Source: Paenibacillus sp. GP183 (GTDB lineage Bacteria; Bacillota; Bacilli; Paenibacillales; NBRC-103111). From it: a stretch of DNA of 64,000 nt. Numbering within the stretch: position 1 is the stretch's first letter; every line of letters starts with the position of its first letter. The notes under the pieces were generated by a model. The model saw only the letters and a program-made list of their open reading frames with translations, was not told the DNA's origin and searched no databases. This document shows, piece after piece, positions 17,011 through 26,553 of this stretch. The translations under genes were made by a program, and so were the position numbers. Where the stretch lies: the NCBI RefSeq assembly GCF_900104695.1, contig NZ_FNSW01000001.1, forward strand, positions 4,334,001-4,398,000. The letters run 5' to 3'.

Positions 17011-17427
17011 ATGGGAGTGCAATCGGAGAAAATTTTTGTTAATTTACCAGTTAAGGACCTCAATAAATCTGTCGAATTTTTTACTGAAATTGGCTTTGAA
17101 TTTAACGCTCAATTTACCGATGAAAATGCAACAAGTATGATTATCAGTGAGAACATCTTCGTCATGCTGTTGGTCGAAAATTTCTTTAAAACTTTCATCA
17201 AAAAAGAAATTGCCGATGCAACAAAAAGTACGGAAGTTATTGTGGCGTTATCTGCTGCAAGCAGGGAACAAGTTGATGAGATTGTAAATAAGGCGCTGGC
17301 AGCGGGCGGAAAAACTTCAAATGAACCGATGGATCAGGGGTTTATGTATCAACGGAGCTTTCAGGATATTGACGGTCATCAGTGGGAGATCATTTATATG
17401 GATCAAAGTGCATTTACTCAAGGATAG
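17011..17427 (+). CDS. VOC family (glyoxalase/bleomycin-resistance fold) protein
   Basis: A 138-residue protein with the paired beta-alpha-beta-beta-beta layout of vicinal oxygen chelate enzymes: FVNLPVKDLNKSVEFFTEIG at the start and DIDGHQWEIIYMD near the end, where the final E is a typical metal ligand. It resembles the subgroup annotated as extradiol-dioxygenase-like or lactoylglutathione-lyase-like; substrate unknown. ATG follows GAGGTG by about 6 bases. It is monocistronic and ends at a terminator shared with gcvPB. Confidence 0.85.
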   Translation: MGVQSEKIFVNLPVKDLNKSVEFFTEIGFEFNAQFTDENATSMIISENIFVMLLVENFFKTFIKKEIADATKSTEVIVALSAASREQVDEIVNKALAAGGKTSNEPMDQGFMYQRSFQDIDGHQWEIIYMDQSAFTQG

Positions 17428-17445
17428 TCGAAATTGGGTAGGCAA

Positions 17446-17482
17446 AAAAGGGGCTTTCCACAATTAAGTGGAAGGCCCTTTT
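17446..17482. terminator. Bidirectional terminator between the VOC gene and gcvPB
   Basis: AAAAGGGGCTTTCCAC (17447-17461) pairs with GTGGAAGGCCCTTTT (17469-17482). A runs on one side and T runs on the other let it end transcripts from both convergent genes. Confidence 0.85.
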
Positions 17483-17506
17483 GATTTTCTATGAATTATT
17501 CAGTTA

Positions 17507-18973
17507 TCAGCAGCTGCAGTTTAATACAGGCTTACGAGCGGCGAGCGCTTCGTCCATGCGGCTTACAACTGTGGTGTAGGGTGCATTTTTTACGAGATCC
17601 GGATTTTCTTCCGCTTCTTGGGCGACCTGGATCATCGTATCGATGAATTGATCAAGTGTTTCCTTGCTCTCGGTCTCCGTCGGCTCGATCATGATGCATT
17701 CTTCGACGTTAAGCGGGAAGTAAATGGTCGGCGGATGATAACCGAAATCGAGCAGGCGCTTGGCAATGTCAAGAGTGCGGACACCATGCTTCTTCTGGCG
17801 ATTGCCGGAAAGCACGAATTCATGCTTGCAAAAACGCGGATGCGGCACATCGAAATAAGGCGTGAGCCGGGCCAGCATGTAGTTGGCATTAAGCACCGCA
17901 TATTCGGAAACCTTGCGAAGGCCTTCTGGGCCTAAGGTGCGAATGTAGGTATAGGCGCGAACGAGAATGCCGAAGTTGCCATAAAAAGATTTGACACGTC
18001 CGATGGAGTGCGGAATGTTGTACTCAAAGAAGAAGCTGCCGTCTTCCTTCTTGGCTACAAGCGGAGCGGGAAGGAAGGGGATGAGCTTTTCTTTTACACC
18101 TACCGGACCAGCTCCAGGGCCTCCGCCGCCGTGAGGGGTGCTCATGGTTTTGTGCAAGTTCAGATGGACGACGTCGAAGCCCATATCTCCAGGACGAGTA
18201 ATCCCCATGATAGCGTTGGCGTTAGCACCATCGTAATAGAGGAGTCCCCCTGCAGCATGCACAATCTCGGCGATTTCGACGATTTGCTCCTCAAAGAGAC
18301 CGAGTGTGTTCGGATTCGTCAGCATCAGGGCGGCAGTATCCTGACCGACAGCAGCTCTCAGCTCATCGAGGTTGACGAGACCGCGTTCGTTGGATTTGAT
18401 CGTCACGGTTTGAAAGCCGGCAACGGTAGCACTGGCTGGATTGGTGCCGTGAGCGGAATCAGGCACGATGACCTTCGTTCTGTGGTCGCCGCGGCTTTCG
18501 TGATAGGAGCGGATCATCATCAGTCCAGTCCATTCCCCATGGGCACCAGCAGCGGGCTGCAGCGTTACTTGATCCATCCCCGTGATGGCTTCAAGATCAT
18601 TCTGCAGGTTATACAGAAGCTCCATGGCACCCTGAAGGGACTCTTCCGGTTGGTAAGGATGGATCTTGGCGAAGCCCGGGAAGCGGGCTACATCTTCGTT
18701 AATCTTGGGATTGTATTTCATCGTACAGGAGCCGAGAGGATAAAAACCGTTATCGATACCGAAATTTCTGCGTGACAACGCTGTGTAATGGCGAATGACG
18801 TCCACCTCATAAACTTCGGGCAGCTCAGCAGGATTTTTGCGTTGGAATTTCTCAGGTATAAGGTCACTAAACCCGATCTCCGGCACATCACTTTCCGGTA
18901 ATGCGTAGGCGACACGGCCCGGATGGCTCATTTCAAAAATTAGCGATTTCCCGTTCTGATTGATGTCGATCAT
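17507..18973 (-). CDS. gcvPB: Glycine dehydrogenase (decarboxylating) subunit 2
   Basis: The 488-residue PLP-binding half of the split P protein of the glycine cleavage system, which decarboxylates glycine and passes the aminomethyl group to lipoylated H protein. The PLP-lysine motif is [18 protein letters not shown], preceded by [10 protein letters not shown]. It ends with a short Cys-containing tail (LNCSC). The start overlaps the gcvPA stop by 4 bases (ATGA), giving coupled translation. It is the last gene of the riboswitch-controlled gcvT-gcvPA-gcvPB operon. Confidence 0.96.
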   Translation of the reverse strand: MIDINQNGKSLIFEMSHPGRVAYALPESDVPEIGFSDLIPEKFQRKNPAELPEVYEVDVIRHYTALSRRNFGIDNGFYPLGSCTMKYNPKINEDVARFPGFAKIHPYQPEESLQGAMELLYNLQNDLEAITGMDQVTLQPAAGAHGEWTGLMMIRSYHESRGDHRTKVIVPDSAHGTNPASATVAGFQTVTIKSNERGLVNLDELRAAVGQDTAALMLTNPNTLGLFEEQIVEIAEIVHAAGGLLYYDGANANAIMGITRPGDMGFDVVHLNLHKTMSTPHGGGGPGAGPVGVKEKLIPFLPAPLVAKKEDGSFFFEYNIPHSIGRVKSFYGNFGILVRAYTYIRTLGPEGLRKVSEYAVLNANYMLARLTPYFDVPHPRFCKHEFVLSGNRQKKHGVRTLDIAKRLLDFGYHPPTIYFPLNVEECIMIEPTETESKETLDQFIDTMIQVAQEAEENPDLVKNAPYTTVVSRMDEALAARKPVLNCSC

Positions 18974-20325
18974 AGCAGTCCCTCCAATACGGTAGCGAAG
19001 TTGTCGATATCTTCGCGAGTTCTTTGTTCAGTGACGGCGATCAGCATATGGCCGGCAAACTCGGGGTAATCGTGGCCGAGGTCATAGCCGCCGATGATGC
19101 CCTGAGCAAGCAGCTTGCTGCCGAGCTCCGCGATGTTGGTGCCGGCCGGCAGCTTGACGGCAAATTCATTGAAGAAGCTTCCGCTGAAGGCGAGCGACAG
19201 TTTTCCGGACGCGGTGAGTCGATTCGCCGCGTAGTGGGCTTTTTGCACATTCAGCGTTGCGACGTCCTGAATGCCTTGTTTACCCATCGTCGACAGGTAC
19301 ACGGAAGCGCATAGCGCGAGCAAGGCTTGGTTGGAGCAAATGTTCGACGTCGCTTTCTCGCGTCGAATGTGCTGCTCCCTTGCCTGCAGCGTGAGCACGA
19401 ATCCGCGCTTCCCGTCGCGGTCGACGGTTTGCCCGACGATGCGCCCCGGCATGCGGCGCATCCACTGCTCTGCGACGGCGAAGTAGCCGCACGTGGGGCC
19501 TCCCAGCGCAGCAGGGATGCCCAGCGGCTGGCAGTCGCCGACGACGATGTCGGCGCCCAGGCGGCCGGGCGCCTCGAGCAGCCCCAGCGTGAGCGGGTTC
19601 GCGCTCACGACGAGCAGTGCGCCCGTGCTGTGCGCGAGGGGCTCCACGGCTGCGAGATCTTCCATGACGCCGAAGAAGTTCGGCGACTGGACAATCACGG
19701 CAGCTGTGCTGTCGCCGAGCTTGGAAGCGAGGTCGCCTAGATCGGTGGCGCCCTCCGGCGTCAATCCGATCTCGACCACTTCGAGGTTCAGCCCGCGTGC
19801 GGTCGTGCCCAGAATCTGGCGCGCTTCGGGATGAACCGCGCGCGAGACGAGCAGACGGCTGCGCTTCGTCGCGCCGCTGGCCAAGGCGCCGGCTTCGGCC
19901 AGCGCCGTCGCGCCATCGTACATCGAGGCGTTCGCAACGGCCATGCCGGTGAGCTCACAGATGTACGATTGAAACTCGAAAATCGCCTGCAGCTCGCCTT
20001 GGCTGATTTCCGGTTGGTAGGGCGTGTACGCTGTGTAGAACTCCGAGCGTGAAATAACATGATTGATCACCACAGGCAGGTGGTGATCATAGATGCCCGC
20101 GCCGAGAAAGCAGGCATAACGGTCAAAATCGGCATTCTTTCCAGCGAGTCCCCTCATGTATCGGAGCAGGCCTTGCTCGTCCAAAGCTTTGGAAACCTGC
20201 AGCTCCCCTTGGTAGCGAACCTTGGCGGGAATGTCGCCAAAAAGTTCGTCGATCGACTTGATGCCGATCGTCTCCAGCATTTCGGCCTCATCCTTCTCTG
20301 TGATCGGTAAATAGCGATGCTTCAT
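18970..20325 (-). CDS. gcvPA: Glycine dehydrogenase (decarboxylating) subunit 1
   Basis: The 451-residue partner subunit of split glycine decarboxylase. Family features include [20 protein letters not shown] and the glycine-rich [10 protein letters not shown]. The start at 20325 (MKHRYLP) is the family start, with GAGAGGAG upstream; the frame stays open to a TTG at 20346 that would overlap the ribosome site. Between about 19240 and 19960 codons are markedly G/C-rich at the third position compared with gcvT and gcvPB, similar to the 5' part of pepA. It lies 93 bases downstream of gcvT. Confidence 0.95.
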   Translation of the reverse strand: MKHRYLPITEKDEAEMLETIGIKSIDELFGDIPAKVRYQGELQVSKALDEQGLLRYMRGLAGKNADFDRYACFLGAGIYDHHLPVVINHVISRSEFYTAYTPYQPEISQGELQAIFEFQSYICELTGMAVANASMYDGATALAEAGALASGATKRSRLLVSRAVHPEARQILGTTARGLNLEVVEIGLTPEGATDLGDLASKLGDSTAAVIVQSPNFFGVMEDLAAVEPLAHSTGALLVVSANPLTLGLLEAPGRLGADIVVGDCQPLGIPAALGGPTCGYFAVAEQWMRRMPGRIVGQTVDRDGKRGFVLTLQAREQHIRREKATSNICSNQALLALCASVYLSTMGKQGIQDVATLNVQKAHYAANRLTASGKLSLAFSGSFFNEFAVKLPAGTNIAELGSKLLAQGIIGGYDLGHDYPEFAGHMLIAVTEQRTREDIDNFATVLEGLL

Positions 20326-20418
20326 GTTGCCGATTGCTCCTCTCAAAGGGAGGGCTGAGCCTCCCTGTGGTGTTTAATTTGTTGGATCTTTATACGATCT
20401 TTATTTAATCTTTGTTGA

Positions 20419-21510
20419 TCACCGTCCGCGTTTATAAAAAGGCGTAGCGACAACCTTGGCTTTTACCTGGGCTCCGCGAATCTCCACATACACTTCGGTA
20501 TTCAGAGCTGTATAGGCTTTATCCAGCAATGCCAGCCCCACATTGGTTTTAAAGGAAGGAGATTGAGTGCCGGTTGTGACTTCACCGATTTGTTTGCCAT
20601 CGGCATAGACAGGGTAATGGCTGCGTGGAATGCCGCGGTCAATCATTTCGATGCCGACAAGCTTTCGAGGGATGCCACTTACTTTTTGCTCGGCAAGCGC
20701 TTCGCGCCCGTTAAAATCCCCTTTGTCCAGCTTCACAAAGTAAGACAATCCGGCTTCCAGCGGTGTAATGCTTGATGAAAGCTCTTGCCCGTATAGCGGC
20801 AACCGTGCCTCAAACCGCAGCGTATCTCTCGCGCCAAGACCTGCGGGAAGCAAACCTTCCTCTTTGCCCATATCGAGCAAGACATTCCACAGCCTCACAG
20901 CATCGTCTTTGTCGATATAAAGCTCAAAGCCGTCTTCACCTGTATACCCGGTGCGTGATATCAGGGCGGTGATGCCCGATACTTTTACATTTGTGAGAAA
21001 ATGAAACGACTTCAAATCAGCAATTGGAGCTTCTGTAAGCTTCCAGAGAATTTTTTCAGCATGGGGTCCTTGAAGGGCCAGCATGGAGGTATCTTCGGAA
21101 ATGTTTCTGATCTGGGCGTCACCCACCACATTTTGCCGCATCCAATCGATATCTTTCTCGATATTAGATGCATTGATCACCAGCATGTATTCAGACTCAG
21201 CAAGCTTGTAGACGAGCAGGTCGTCAACAACACCGCCATTCGGATAGCACATGAGACTGTATTGGCATTGTCCCGGCTCCAGCATGGAGACGTCATTCGT
21301 AGTTAGTGTCTGCAAAAAAGCCTGAGAATCCGCTCCGGTGACCAACACTTCACCCATGTGGGAAACATCGAAAAGGCCTGCCTGCTGTCTTACAGCTTCA
21401 TGCTCTTTTTGAATGCCCGCGAATTGCACGGGGAGCTCCCATCCGCCAAAATCGATCACTCTCGCTCCATGCTCGGCATACACCGGGAAGAGCGGGGTTC
21501 TTTTTAACAT
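20419..21510 (-). CDS. gcvT: Aminomethyltransferase (T protein)
   Basis: A 363-residue tetrahydrofolate-dependent enzyme that takes the aminomethyl group from H protein and makes 5,10-methylene-THF and ammonia. Motifs: FDVSHMGEV near residue 50, and [14 protein letters not shown] around 185-198. The start at 21510 ([11 protein letters not shown]) is 8 bases from GGAGG; an in-frame GTG at 21531 lies on the other side of that site and is rejected. First gene of the operon, directly behind the glycine riboswitch. Confidence 0.96.
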   Translation of the reverse strand: MLKRTPLFPVYAEHGARVIDFGGWELPVQFAGIQKEHEAVRQQAGLFDVSHMGEVLVTGADSQAFLQTLTTNDVSMLEPGQCQYSLMCYPNGGVVDDLLVYKLAESEYMLVINASNIEKDIDWMRQNVVGDAQIRNISEDTSMLALQGPHAEKILWKLTEAPIADLKSFHFLTNVKVSGITALISRTGYTGEDGFELYIDKDDAVRLWNVLLDMGKEEGLLPAGLGARDTLRFEARLPLYGQELSSSITPLEAGLSYFVKLDKGDFNGREALAEQKVSGIPRKLVGIEMIDRGIPRSHYPVYADGKQIGEVTTGTQSPSFKTNVGLALLDKAYTALNTEVYVEIRGAQVKAKVVATPFYKRGR

Positions 21511-21548
21511 TGCATCATCCTCCACATTCACTTTTCATAATTGCATGC

Positions 21549-21591
21549 AAAAAAGAGCAAAAAATATGCATCGCAAATACATACTTTTTGC
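21549..21591 (-). terminator. Terminator-like expression platform of the glycine riboswitch
   Basis: On the minus strand GCAAAAAGTATG (21591-21580) pairs with CATATTTTTTGC (21568-21557), followed by TCTTTTTT. It directly follows the second glycine aptamer and precedes the gcvT ribosome site by about 25 bases. Disruption on glycine binding would allow read-through, as in known gcvT riboswitches. Confidence 0.7.
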
Positions 21592-21785
21592 CCTGTCCTT
21601 TGTACCTGAGAGTTACCTTGCAAATGCTATCCATTCATCAAGTTTCCCCTTGGGTGTCCGAATCCGCTTAAAGCGAACCGAAGCTCTCCAGAGTTGCGTC
21701 CAATACAGGTCCTCGGTACCTGAGAGATTCACCCGTCCGGGCTTACTCCTTCGGCGCTGCTCGTCTTTCACAGTCTCTCCCTGCA
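21592..21785 (-). ncRNA. Tandem glycine riboswitch
   Basis: Two aptamers in series on the minus strand. The first runs from GGGAGAGACTG (21781-21771) through CGCCGAAGGAGTAAGCCC to ATCTCTCAGGTACCGAGGAC; the second from CTCTGGAGAGCTTCGG through ACACCCAAGGGG to AACTCTCAGGTACAAAGGAC. These are the conserved cores of the gcvT-type glycine riboswitch, in the usual position ahead of gcvT. Known examples switch the operon on when glycine is plentiful; the terminator downstream fits that. Confidence 0.95.
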
Positions 21786-21821
21786 TTATCATTCGCTCAT
21801 ATTTAATTAAAGCTTTACTTT

Positions 21822-21851
21822 ATTATTCAAAATGTTGTCGTACTTTGTCAA
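21822..21851 (-). promoter_or_regulatory. Likely housekeeping promoter of the gcv operon
   Basis: TTGACA (21851-21846) and AATAAT (21827-21822) with an 18-base spacer on the minus strand, about 40 bases ahead of the first riboswitch helix. Confidence 0.6.
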
Positions 21852-21938
21852 CCTGAATTTCTTAGGATGCGCTTGACTTTCATGTTTCCGGTAGATTAAG
21901 CTAAAAGCAAAATTGGCAGGAAAAGTGAGGCGTGAGCG

Positions 21939-22331
21939 ATGAGTGAAGTACAAGCAGAATTATTTTATACCAAAGAGCATGAATGGGTGAAAAAGCTTTC
22001 AGATACGCGGGTGCGCATAGGGATCACCGATTTTGCACAAGATCAATTGGGAGATATCGTCTTTGTCGAGCTCCCGGAAACCGGTACGGACATAACTGCG
22101 GAAGAGAGCATTGGAAGCGTTGAATCCGTGAAAACGGTATCTGATATTTTCTCGCCGGTTACCGGTAAAGTAACTGCAGTAAACAGCGCCTTGGAGGACT
22201 CGCCGGAACTAGTAAACACCAGTCCTTACGGCGATGGCTGGATGGTAGAGGTAGAGGTATCCGGCTCTGGAGCATTTGAAGGACTGCTTTCCGCGGCAGA
22301 ATATGAAGAATTTGTTGGTAGCGAGCATTAG
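21939..22331 (+). CDS. gcvH: Glycine cleavage system H protein
   Basis: A 130-residue lipoyl carrier shuttling the aminomethyl group between P, T and L proteins. The lipoylation motif [11 protein letters not shown] is intact with Lys65 as the modified residue, and FSPVTGKV follows. ATG is preceded by GTGAGGCGTGAG. The gene is divergent from the riboswitch operon with its 5' end 88 bases from the gcvT promoter, so it is outside the riboswitch's direct control. This is the functional H protein; the homologue at 605 lacks the lysine. Confidence 0.96.
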   Translation: MSEVQAELFYTKEHEWVKKLSDTRVRIGITDFAQDQLGDIVFVELPETGTDITAEESIGSVESVKTVSDIFSPVTGKVTAVNSALEDSPELVNTSPYGDGWMVEVEVSGSGAFEGLLSAAEYEEFVGSEH

Positions 22332-22350
22332 TCTGAATTGGAGGAAGCCC

Positions 22351-22944
22351 ATGTTATCCGACAATAAAACCAAGGAATCCAATGATCGTGTGCCGCCAGG
22401 ACAGACGCTGACTCAGGGTTTTCCAGTACTGCATTATGGTACTGTACCTTATTATAATGATATGAGCAAGTGGGATTTGAAGATTTTTGGACTTGTGGAG
22501 GGAGATGTTTCGATCTCCTATAAAGATTTTATGAAGCTGCCGCGCAAAGAGTTCAATAATGATATTCATTGCGTGACCACCTGGTCCAAGCTGGATAATG
22601 TATGGGAAGGAATTGCCGTATCCGAGATTATGAAATTCGTGAAGGTAAAGCCGGAAGCCCGGTATGTGATGCTGCATGCGGAAGAAGGCTGGAATACGAA
22701 CCTGCCGGTCGCTGATTTTTTGCAAGAGACTTCATTTCTTGGAATTAAGCACAATGGCCAGCTTCTCACACCAGAGCATGGTGCACCGGTACGTATGGTT
22801 GTGCCTCACCTGTATTTTTGGAAAAGCGCCAAGTGGCTCCGCGGTATTGAGTTTATGGCCAAGGATAAGCCTGGCTTCTGGGAACGAAACGGCTACAACA
22901 TGTATGGCGATCCCTGGAAGGAACAACGTTACGATTTTGATTGA
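22351..22944 (+). CDS. Molybdopterin-dependent oxidoreductase, sulfite-oxidase fold
   Basis: A 197-residue protein with only the Mo-cofactor domain of the sulfite oxidase family (YuiH/YedY-like). The Mo-ligand cysteine lies in DIHCVTTWSKLDNVW, and the later APVRMVVPHLYFWKSAKW and GFWERNGYNMYGDPW motifs line the cofactor site. There is no Tat signal, so it appears cytoplasmic. ATG follows GGAGG by 7 bases and the gene starts 19 bases after gcvH, so it may be co-transcribed with it. It ends at a strong terminator. Substrate unknown. Confidence 0.88.
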   Translation: MLSDNKTKESNDRVPPGQTLTQGFPVLHYGTVPYYNDMSKWDLKIFGLVEGDVSISYKDFMKLPRKEFNNDIHCVTTWSKLDNVWEGIAVSEIMKFVKVKPEARYVMLHAEEGWNTNLPVADFLQETSFLGIKHNGQLLTPEHGAPVRMVVPHLYFWKSAKWLRGIEFMAKDKPGFWERNGYNMYGDPWKEQRYDFD

Positions 22945-22973
22945 TCGATTTAACATGGAATACAAGGTTTCAC

Positions 22974-23034
22974 ATTGGCTATCAAAGGCACAGTTGAAAA
23001 CAACCTGTACCTTCGATAGCCAATTTCTTTTTTA
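22974..23034 (+). terminator. Rho-independent terminator
   Basis: ATTGGCTATC at 22974-22983 pairs with GATAGCCAAT at 23015-23024, extended by an imperfect AAGG/CCTT inner stem, followed by TTCTTTTTT. Confidence 0.85.
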
Positions 23035-23130
23035 GACTCCTTAGAAGCCTCGGTTGTCTGACATTTTTATACTTGTTATGATAAGGGAAATTCTTTTCGT
23101 ATCCTGAAAAATAGGGAGTGACAATGATCC

Positions 23131-25167
23131 ATGCAATCATTCATTAACCATATGTCAGGCGTTTTTCCGTCCGTATGCTCACTTGATTGTCCTGATCAAT
23201 GCGGGTTGTTGATTCATAAGGAAGACGGGAAAATCACAAAGATAGAGGGGGATCCTGAGCATCCCATCACCCAAGGGGCTATTTGTAACAAGGTTCGACA
23301 TATGACAGAGCGCATTTATGACCCTAAACGCCTCCAATATCCAATGAAGCGTACCGGCAAAAAGGGAGAAAATCGATTTGAACGGATTAGCTGGGAAGAG
23401 GCTGTCAGTACCATTACTTTAAATTGGAAAGAGCTGATCGCTGCAAAAGGCTCTGAGTCCATTTTGCCTTACAGCTTTTATGGGAATATGGGGAGAATCG
23501 GCACGGAAGGAATGGATCGCAGATTTTTTCATCGATTAGGCGCAAGCCGATTGATGTACACGATTTGTGAAGCGGCGGGAACAGAAGGGTACCAATACAC
23601 CATGGGCGGAAGCTACGGCATCGATCCTGAGGACACCCTGCATTCAAAGCTGATCATCATGTGGGGAATCAATGCAGTCAGTACCAATATGCATCAGGTT
23701 ATGCTTGCGGAAAAGGCGAGAAAGAATGGGGCGCAAATTGTTGTTATTGACGTTCATAAGAACCAGACCGGTCGATGGGCAGATTGGTTTATACCGATAA
23801 AGCCGGGCACGGATGCGGCTCTTGCCCTAGGCATCATGCATATCTTGTTTGATGAAAAGATGGTTGATGAGGATTTTCTTCAGGATTATACCATTGGGTA
23901 TGATGAGCTTCGCCAGCATGTCATTCAGTATAACCCAGCTGTCATTTCAACGATCACGGGAGTTCCGGTGGAGGATATTTACCGGCTTGCACGCATGTAT
24001 GGCCAAACCTCTCCTTCCTTCATCCGAATTGGCAATGGGCCGCAGCATCATGACAATGGCGGGATGTGCATAAGGACGATTTCCTGTCTTCCGGCGCTGA
24101 CGGGACAATGGCTTAAGAGAGGCGGCGGAGCGATCAAAGGAAACGGCGCATACCTGGATCATAATGCGTCAGCCCTTCAACGCCCGGATTTATTAACGAA
24201 GAGTACCCGACGGATTAACATGAATTTGATAGGCAGCGCTTTGCTTGAATTGGACCCTCCCATCCAGTCTTTATATGTGTATAATTCGAATCCGGCGCTC
24301 GTGGCCCCACATGCAAATAAAGTGAGACAAGGATTGGAACGGGAAGATTTATTTACGGTTGTACATGATCTTTTTCTGACAGAAACGGCCTTATATGCGG
24401 ATATTGTTCTGCCTGCAACATCATCTTTTGAAAATACGGATTTCTATCGTTCTTACTGGCATCATTATGTGCAGATTCAGCAGCCGGTTATAGAGGCATA
24501 TGAGGAAAGCAAATCCAATGTTGAAGTGTTTCGCTTGTTGGCTAAGGCAATGGGATTCGAGGAACAGGCGTTTCTGGATACAGAAGAAGACATGATACGT
24601 CAGGCTTTAGACCATCCGAGAAATCCTTCACTGACTGGAATTACTTATGAAGCTTTAGTAGAAAAGCAGTTTATGAAAGGTAATGTAAAGCATGTTTTGG
24701 AAGGTAAAATGTGGACCCCCAGCGGGAAGATTGAGCTGTATTCCAAGACTATGGAGCGCAAAGGATATCCTCCCTTACCTACTTACATACCTTTGGTCGA
24801 AGAGGGGGACCTGCCCTTTTTGTTTATCCCGGCCCCCAATCATAACTTTTTGAACTCTACTTTCTCTAATAACGACAAGCATATCCGCATGGAGAAAAAA
24901 AACAAATTGCACATGCACGAGGCGGATGCTCTAGTCCTTGGGATTAAGAGCGGAGATGGTATCAGAATATGGAACGAGCGAGGGGAATGTAAGCTGTCTG
25001 TTACAATCGGAAAAGATGTCCTGCAGGGTGTAGTTGTAAGTCAAGGACTATGGGCAGATTCCTCAGAGGGTAAAGCGTTAGTTAATGCACTTACGCCAGA
25101 CCGTGTGGCGGATATGGGGGGAGGAGCAACCTTTTTCTCGGGAAGGGTGCATGTGGAAAAGTGCTGA
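23131..25167 (+). CDS. Molybdopterin oxidoreductase (YyaE/formate-dehydrogenase-like)
   Basis: A 678-residue Mo-bisPGD enzyme of the DMSO-reductase superfamily. The N-terminal [4Fe-4S] ligands are CSLDCPDQC (C-x3-C-x3-C) plus the Cys in AICNK. The catalytic domain has NMGRIGTEGMDRRF, DVHKNQTGRWADWFIPIKPG and NGPQHHDNGG, and the C-terminal dinucleotide-binding domain starts near 570 with FIPAPNHNFLNSTF. No signal peptide and no ferredoxin or membrane subunit is adjacent, as in the YyaE-like cytoplasmic group. The ATG at 23131 is 12 bases from AGGGAG, which is rather far; an ATG at 23124 is out of frame. Substrate unknown. Confidence 0.87.
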   Translation: MQSFINHMSGVFPSVCSLDCPDQCGLLIHKEDGKITKIEGDPEHPITQGAICNKVRHMTERIYDPKRLQYPMKRTGKKGENRFERISWEEAVSTITLNWKELIAAKGSESILPYSFYGNMGRIGTEGMDRRFFHRLGASRLMYTICEAAGTEGYQYTMGGSYGIDPEDTLHSKLIIMWGINAVSTNMHQVMLAEKARKNGAQIVVIDVHKNQTGRWADWFIPIKPGTDAALALGIMHILFDEKMVDEDFLQDYTIGYDELRQHVIQYNPAVISTITGVPVEDIYRLARMYGQTSPSFIRIGNGPQHHDNGGMCIRTISCLPALTGQWLKRGGGAIKGNGAYLDHNASALQRPDLLTKSTRRINMNLIGSALLELDPPIQSLYVYNSNPALVAPHANKVRQGLEREDLFTVVHDLFLTETALYADIVLPATSSFENTDFYRSYWHHYVQIQQPVIEAYEESKSNVEVFRLLAKAMGFEEQAFLDTEEDMIRQALDHPRNPSLTGITYEALVEKQFMKGNVKHVLEGKMWTPSGKIELYSKTMERKGYPPLPTYIPLVEEGDLPFLFIPAPNHNFLNSTFSNNDKHIRMEKKNKLHMHEADALVLGIKSGDGIRIWNERGECKLSVTIGKDVLQGVVVSQGLWADSSEGKALVNALTPDRVADMGGGATFFSGRVHVEKC

Positions 25168-25219
25168 TGAAATTTCGTTCTGATGCGGCTGTTTGGCCGG
25201 AAGCTCGGAATCAATAAAA

Positions 25220-25261
25220 GATCACTTATCAAATGGCTTAGACTTTGATAAGTGACCTTTT
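25220..25261 (+). terminator. Rho-independent terminator
   Basis: GATCACTTATCAAA (25220-25233) pairs with TTTGATAAGTGAC (25244-25256), then CTTTT. The A run before the left arm allows use by the convergent gene as well. Confidence 0.85.
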
Positions 25262-25282
25262 GACAAGCTGATAGAAAAATGA

Positions 25283-26410
25283 TTATTTACTTGCAGCAAA
25301 AGGCTTCTTGGAAGAATCGAAGTTGTTCATATCGACATTTTTCCAAATATTATTGACCTGTACCTGTTCAGGCTTGTCAAATACAAGAAAGGCTGTAGGC
25401 AAGTAGCGCATGCCATAACTGCTGGAAGGATGATTGACAACCTGATTATCTTTGACCAATACAGTAGAGGAACCGCCGTCCAGATTAGCTGCAGTAACCG
25501 CTCCTTTTTCCAGCAATAATTGCTGGACATCATAGAGGGTAGCACCTATGGAATACCCGGGCTGACGGCCGTCAATGACGACAAACATGATGGTGCCGTC
25601 TTCTTTTTGTGCCATGCAGGTGCGTGGAGCAATTCCCCAGCCGTCTGCTTGATTTTTGATTAAACCTTTGCCATTTACAATGAATTTGGGCTGAAAGGTG
25701 ACAGCTTCCTGCACGCCCATATCTAGCAATTCGGAAGGCTTGTAGCGGCCGGCTACCATAAGGCCTTTTTTATCGATACCTACGGCATTTACAGGTTCAT
25801 TCATTCCGACATCATGATAGAGCAATTTTCCGCCGGACATTACAATACCTGCAGGTTTAAAACCGTTGCCGTCCCAGTTCGGATCATCAAAAGCCCCTCC
25901 GTTCACGCCGGCGATAGCTCCTGTTCTTTTTACCATGCTTAAAATTTGTTCTCCTTGTCCCATAATGCTTGTGGTCACGACGCGAATTTGTTTGGGATCA
26001 TGAACATATAGAATGTGTCCTTTATATTTGGAGGTGGAGATAGACTCTGTCTCAACTGCCGGATTGCTTTTTGTGGATAAATGGATATTGTGGTTATCTT
26101 TCACTGTACCCATTTGATCAAATCTTGCAAAATAGTCGTTAACGCGACGGTCTAATTCGGCTTGTCCTATCAAATATTTGGCATAATCGCGATGCTGGGT
26201 CGTAATCAACGTATCAGCCAGCATATAGCGCAGACTGGTTCCTGATGGTGTCAAGTAAAACCAAGCCATAGAAGCGAGAAATATCAATATGAATATTGCA
26301 GCAACAATCCGAAAAAAACGAAAGCGTCGACGCGGTTTTAGCGGTGGTCTATGGTTTGTTTCGTTGAGCACGTATGATGGATTCAAGACGTTCCCCACTT
26401 TCAGTAACAT
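25283..26410 (-). CDS. Phosphodiester glycosidase (NAGPA) domain protein, membrane-anchored
   Basis: About 375 residues. A basic stretch (PRRRFRFFR) is followed by one transmembrane helix, IVAAIFILIFLASMAWFYL, near residues 35-54, which anchors an extracellular domain. From about 140 on it matches the NAGPA/DUF2233 fold: AGVNGGAFDD, GWGIAPRTCMAQKEDGTIMF, VVIDGRQPGYSIG and AANLDGGSSTVLV. Such proteins hydrolyse or modify phosphodiester-linked sugars in cell-envelope polymers. The ATG at 26410 has no good ribosome site; start codons about 10 to 16 codons further in are possible. It is monocistronic. Confidence 0.85.
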   Translation of the reverse strand: MLLKVGNVLNPSYVLNETNHRPPLKPRRRFRFFRIVAAIFILIFLASMAWFYLTPSGTSLRYMLADTLITTQHRDYAKYLIGQAELDRRVNDYFARFDQMGTVKDNHNIHLSTKSNPAVETESISTSKYKGHILYVHDPKQIRVVTTSIMGQGEQILSMVKRTGAIAGVNGGAFDDPNWDGNGFKPAGIVMSGGKLLYHDVGMNEPVNAVGIDKKGLMVAGRYKPSELLDMGVQEAVTFQPKFIVNGKGLIKNQADGWGIAPRTCMAQKEDGTIMFVVIDGRQPGYSIGATLYDVQQLLLEKGAVTAANLDGGSSTVLVKDNQVVNHPSSSYGMRYLPTAFLVFDKPEQVQVNNIWKNVDMNNFDSSKKPFAASK

Positions 26411-26506
26411 TTTCAAGCCATAACCGACTATAAAGCAAAAAGATTAAAATAAGATGAAAATTGTCAGAATTTGAAGGGGATATACAGGATTTTCCAATGG
26501 ATAACG

Positions 26507-26545
26507 GCAAAAAAAGAGCCTTCCAAATGAATGGGAGGCTCATTT
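26507..26545 (-). terminator. Terminator after the SRAP gene
   Basis: On the minus strand GAGCCTCCC (26541-26533) pairs with GGAAGGCTC (26524-26516), followed by TTTTTTTG. It begins 9 bases after the SRAP stop codon. Confidence 0.85.
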
Positions 26546-26553
26546 TGTATGAT

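Noticed and set aside
21873-21901. Plus-strand promoter for gcvH (TTGACT with TTAAGC)
   Set aside because: The -10 is poor; the -35 alone is not enough to annotate.
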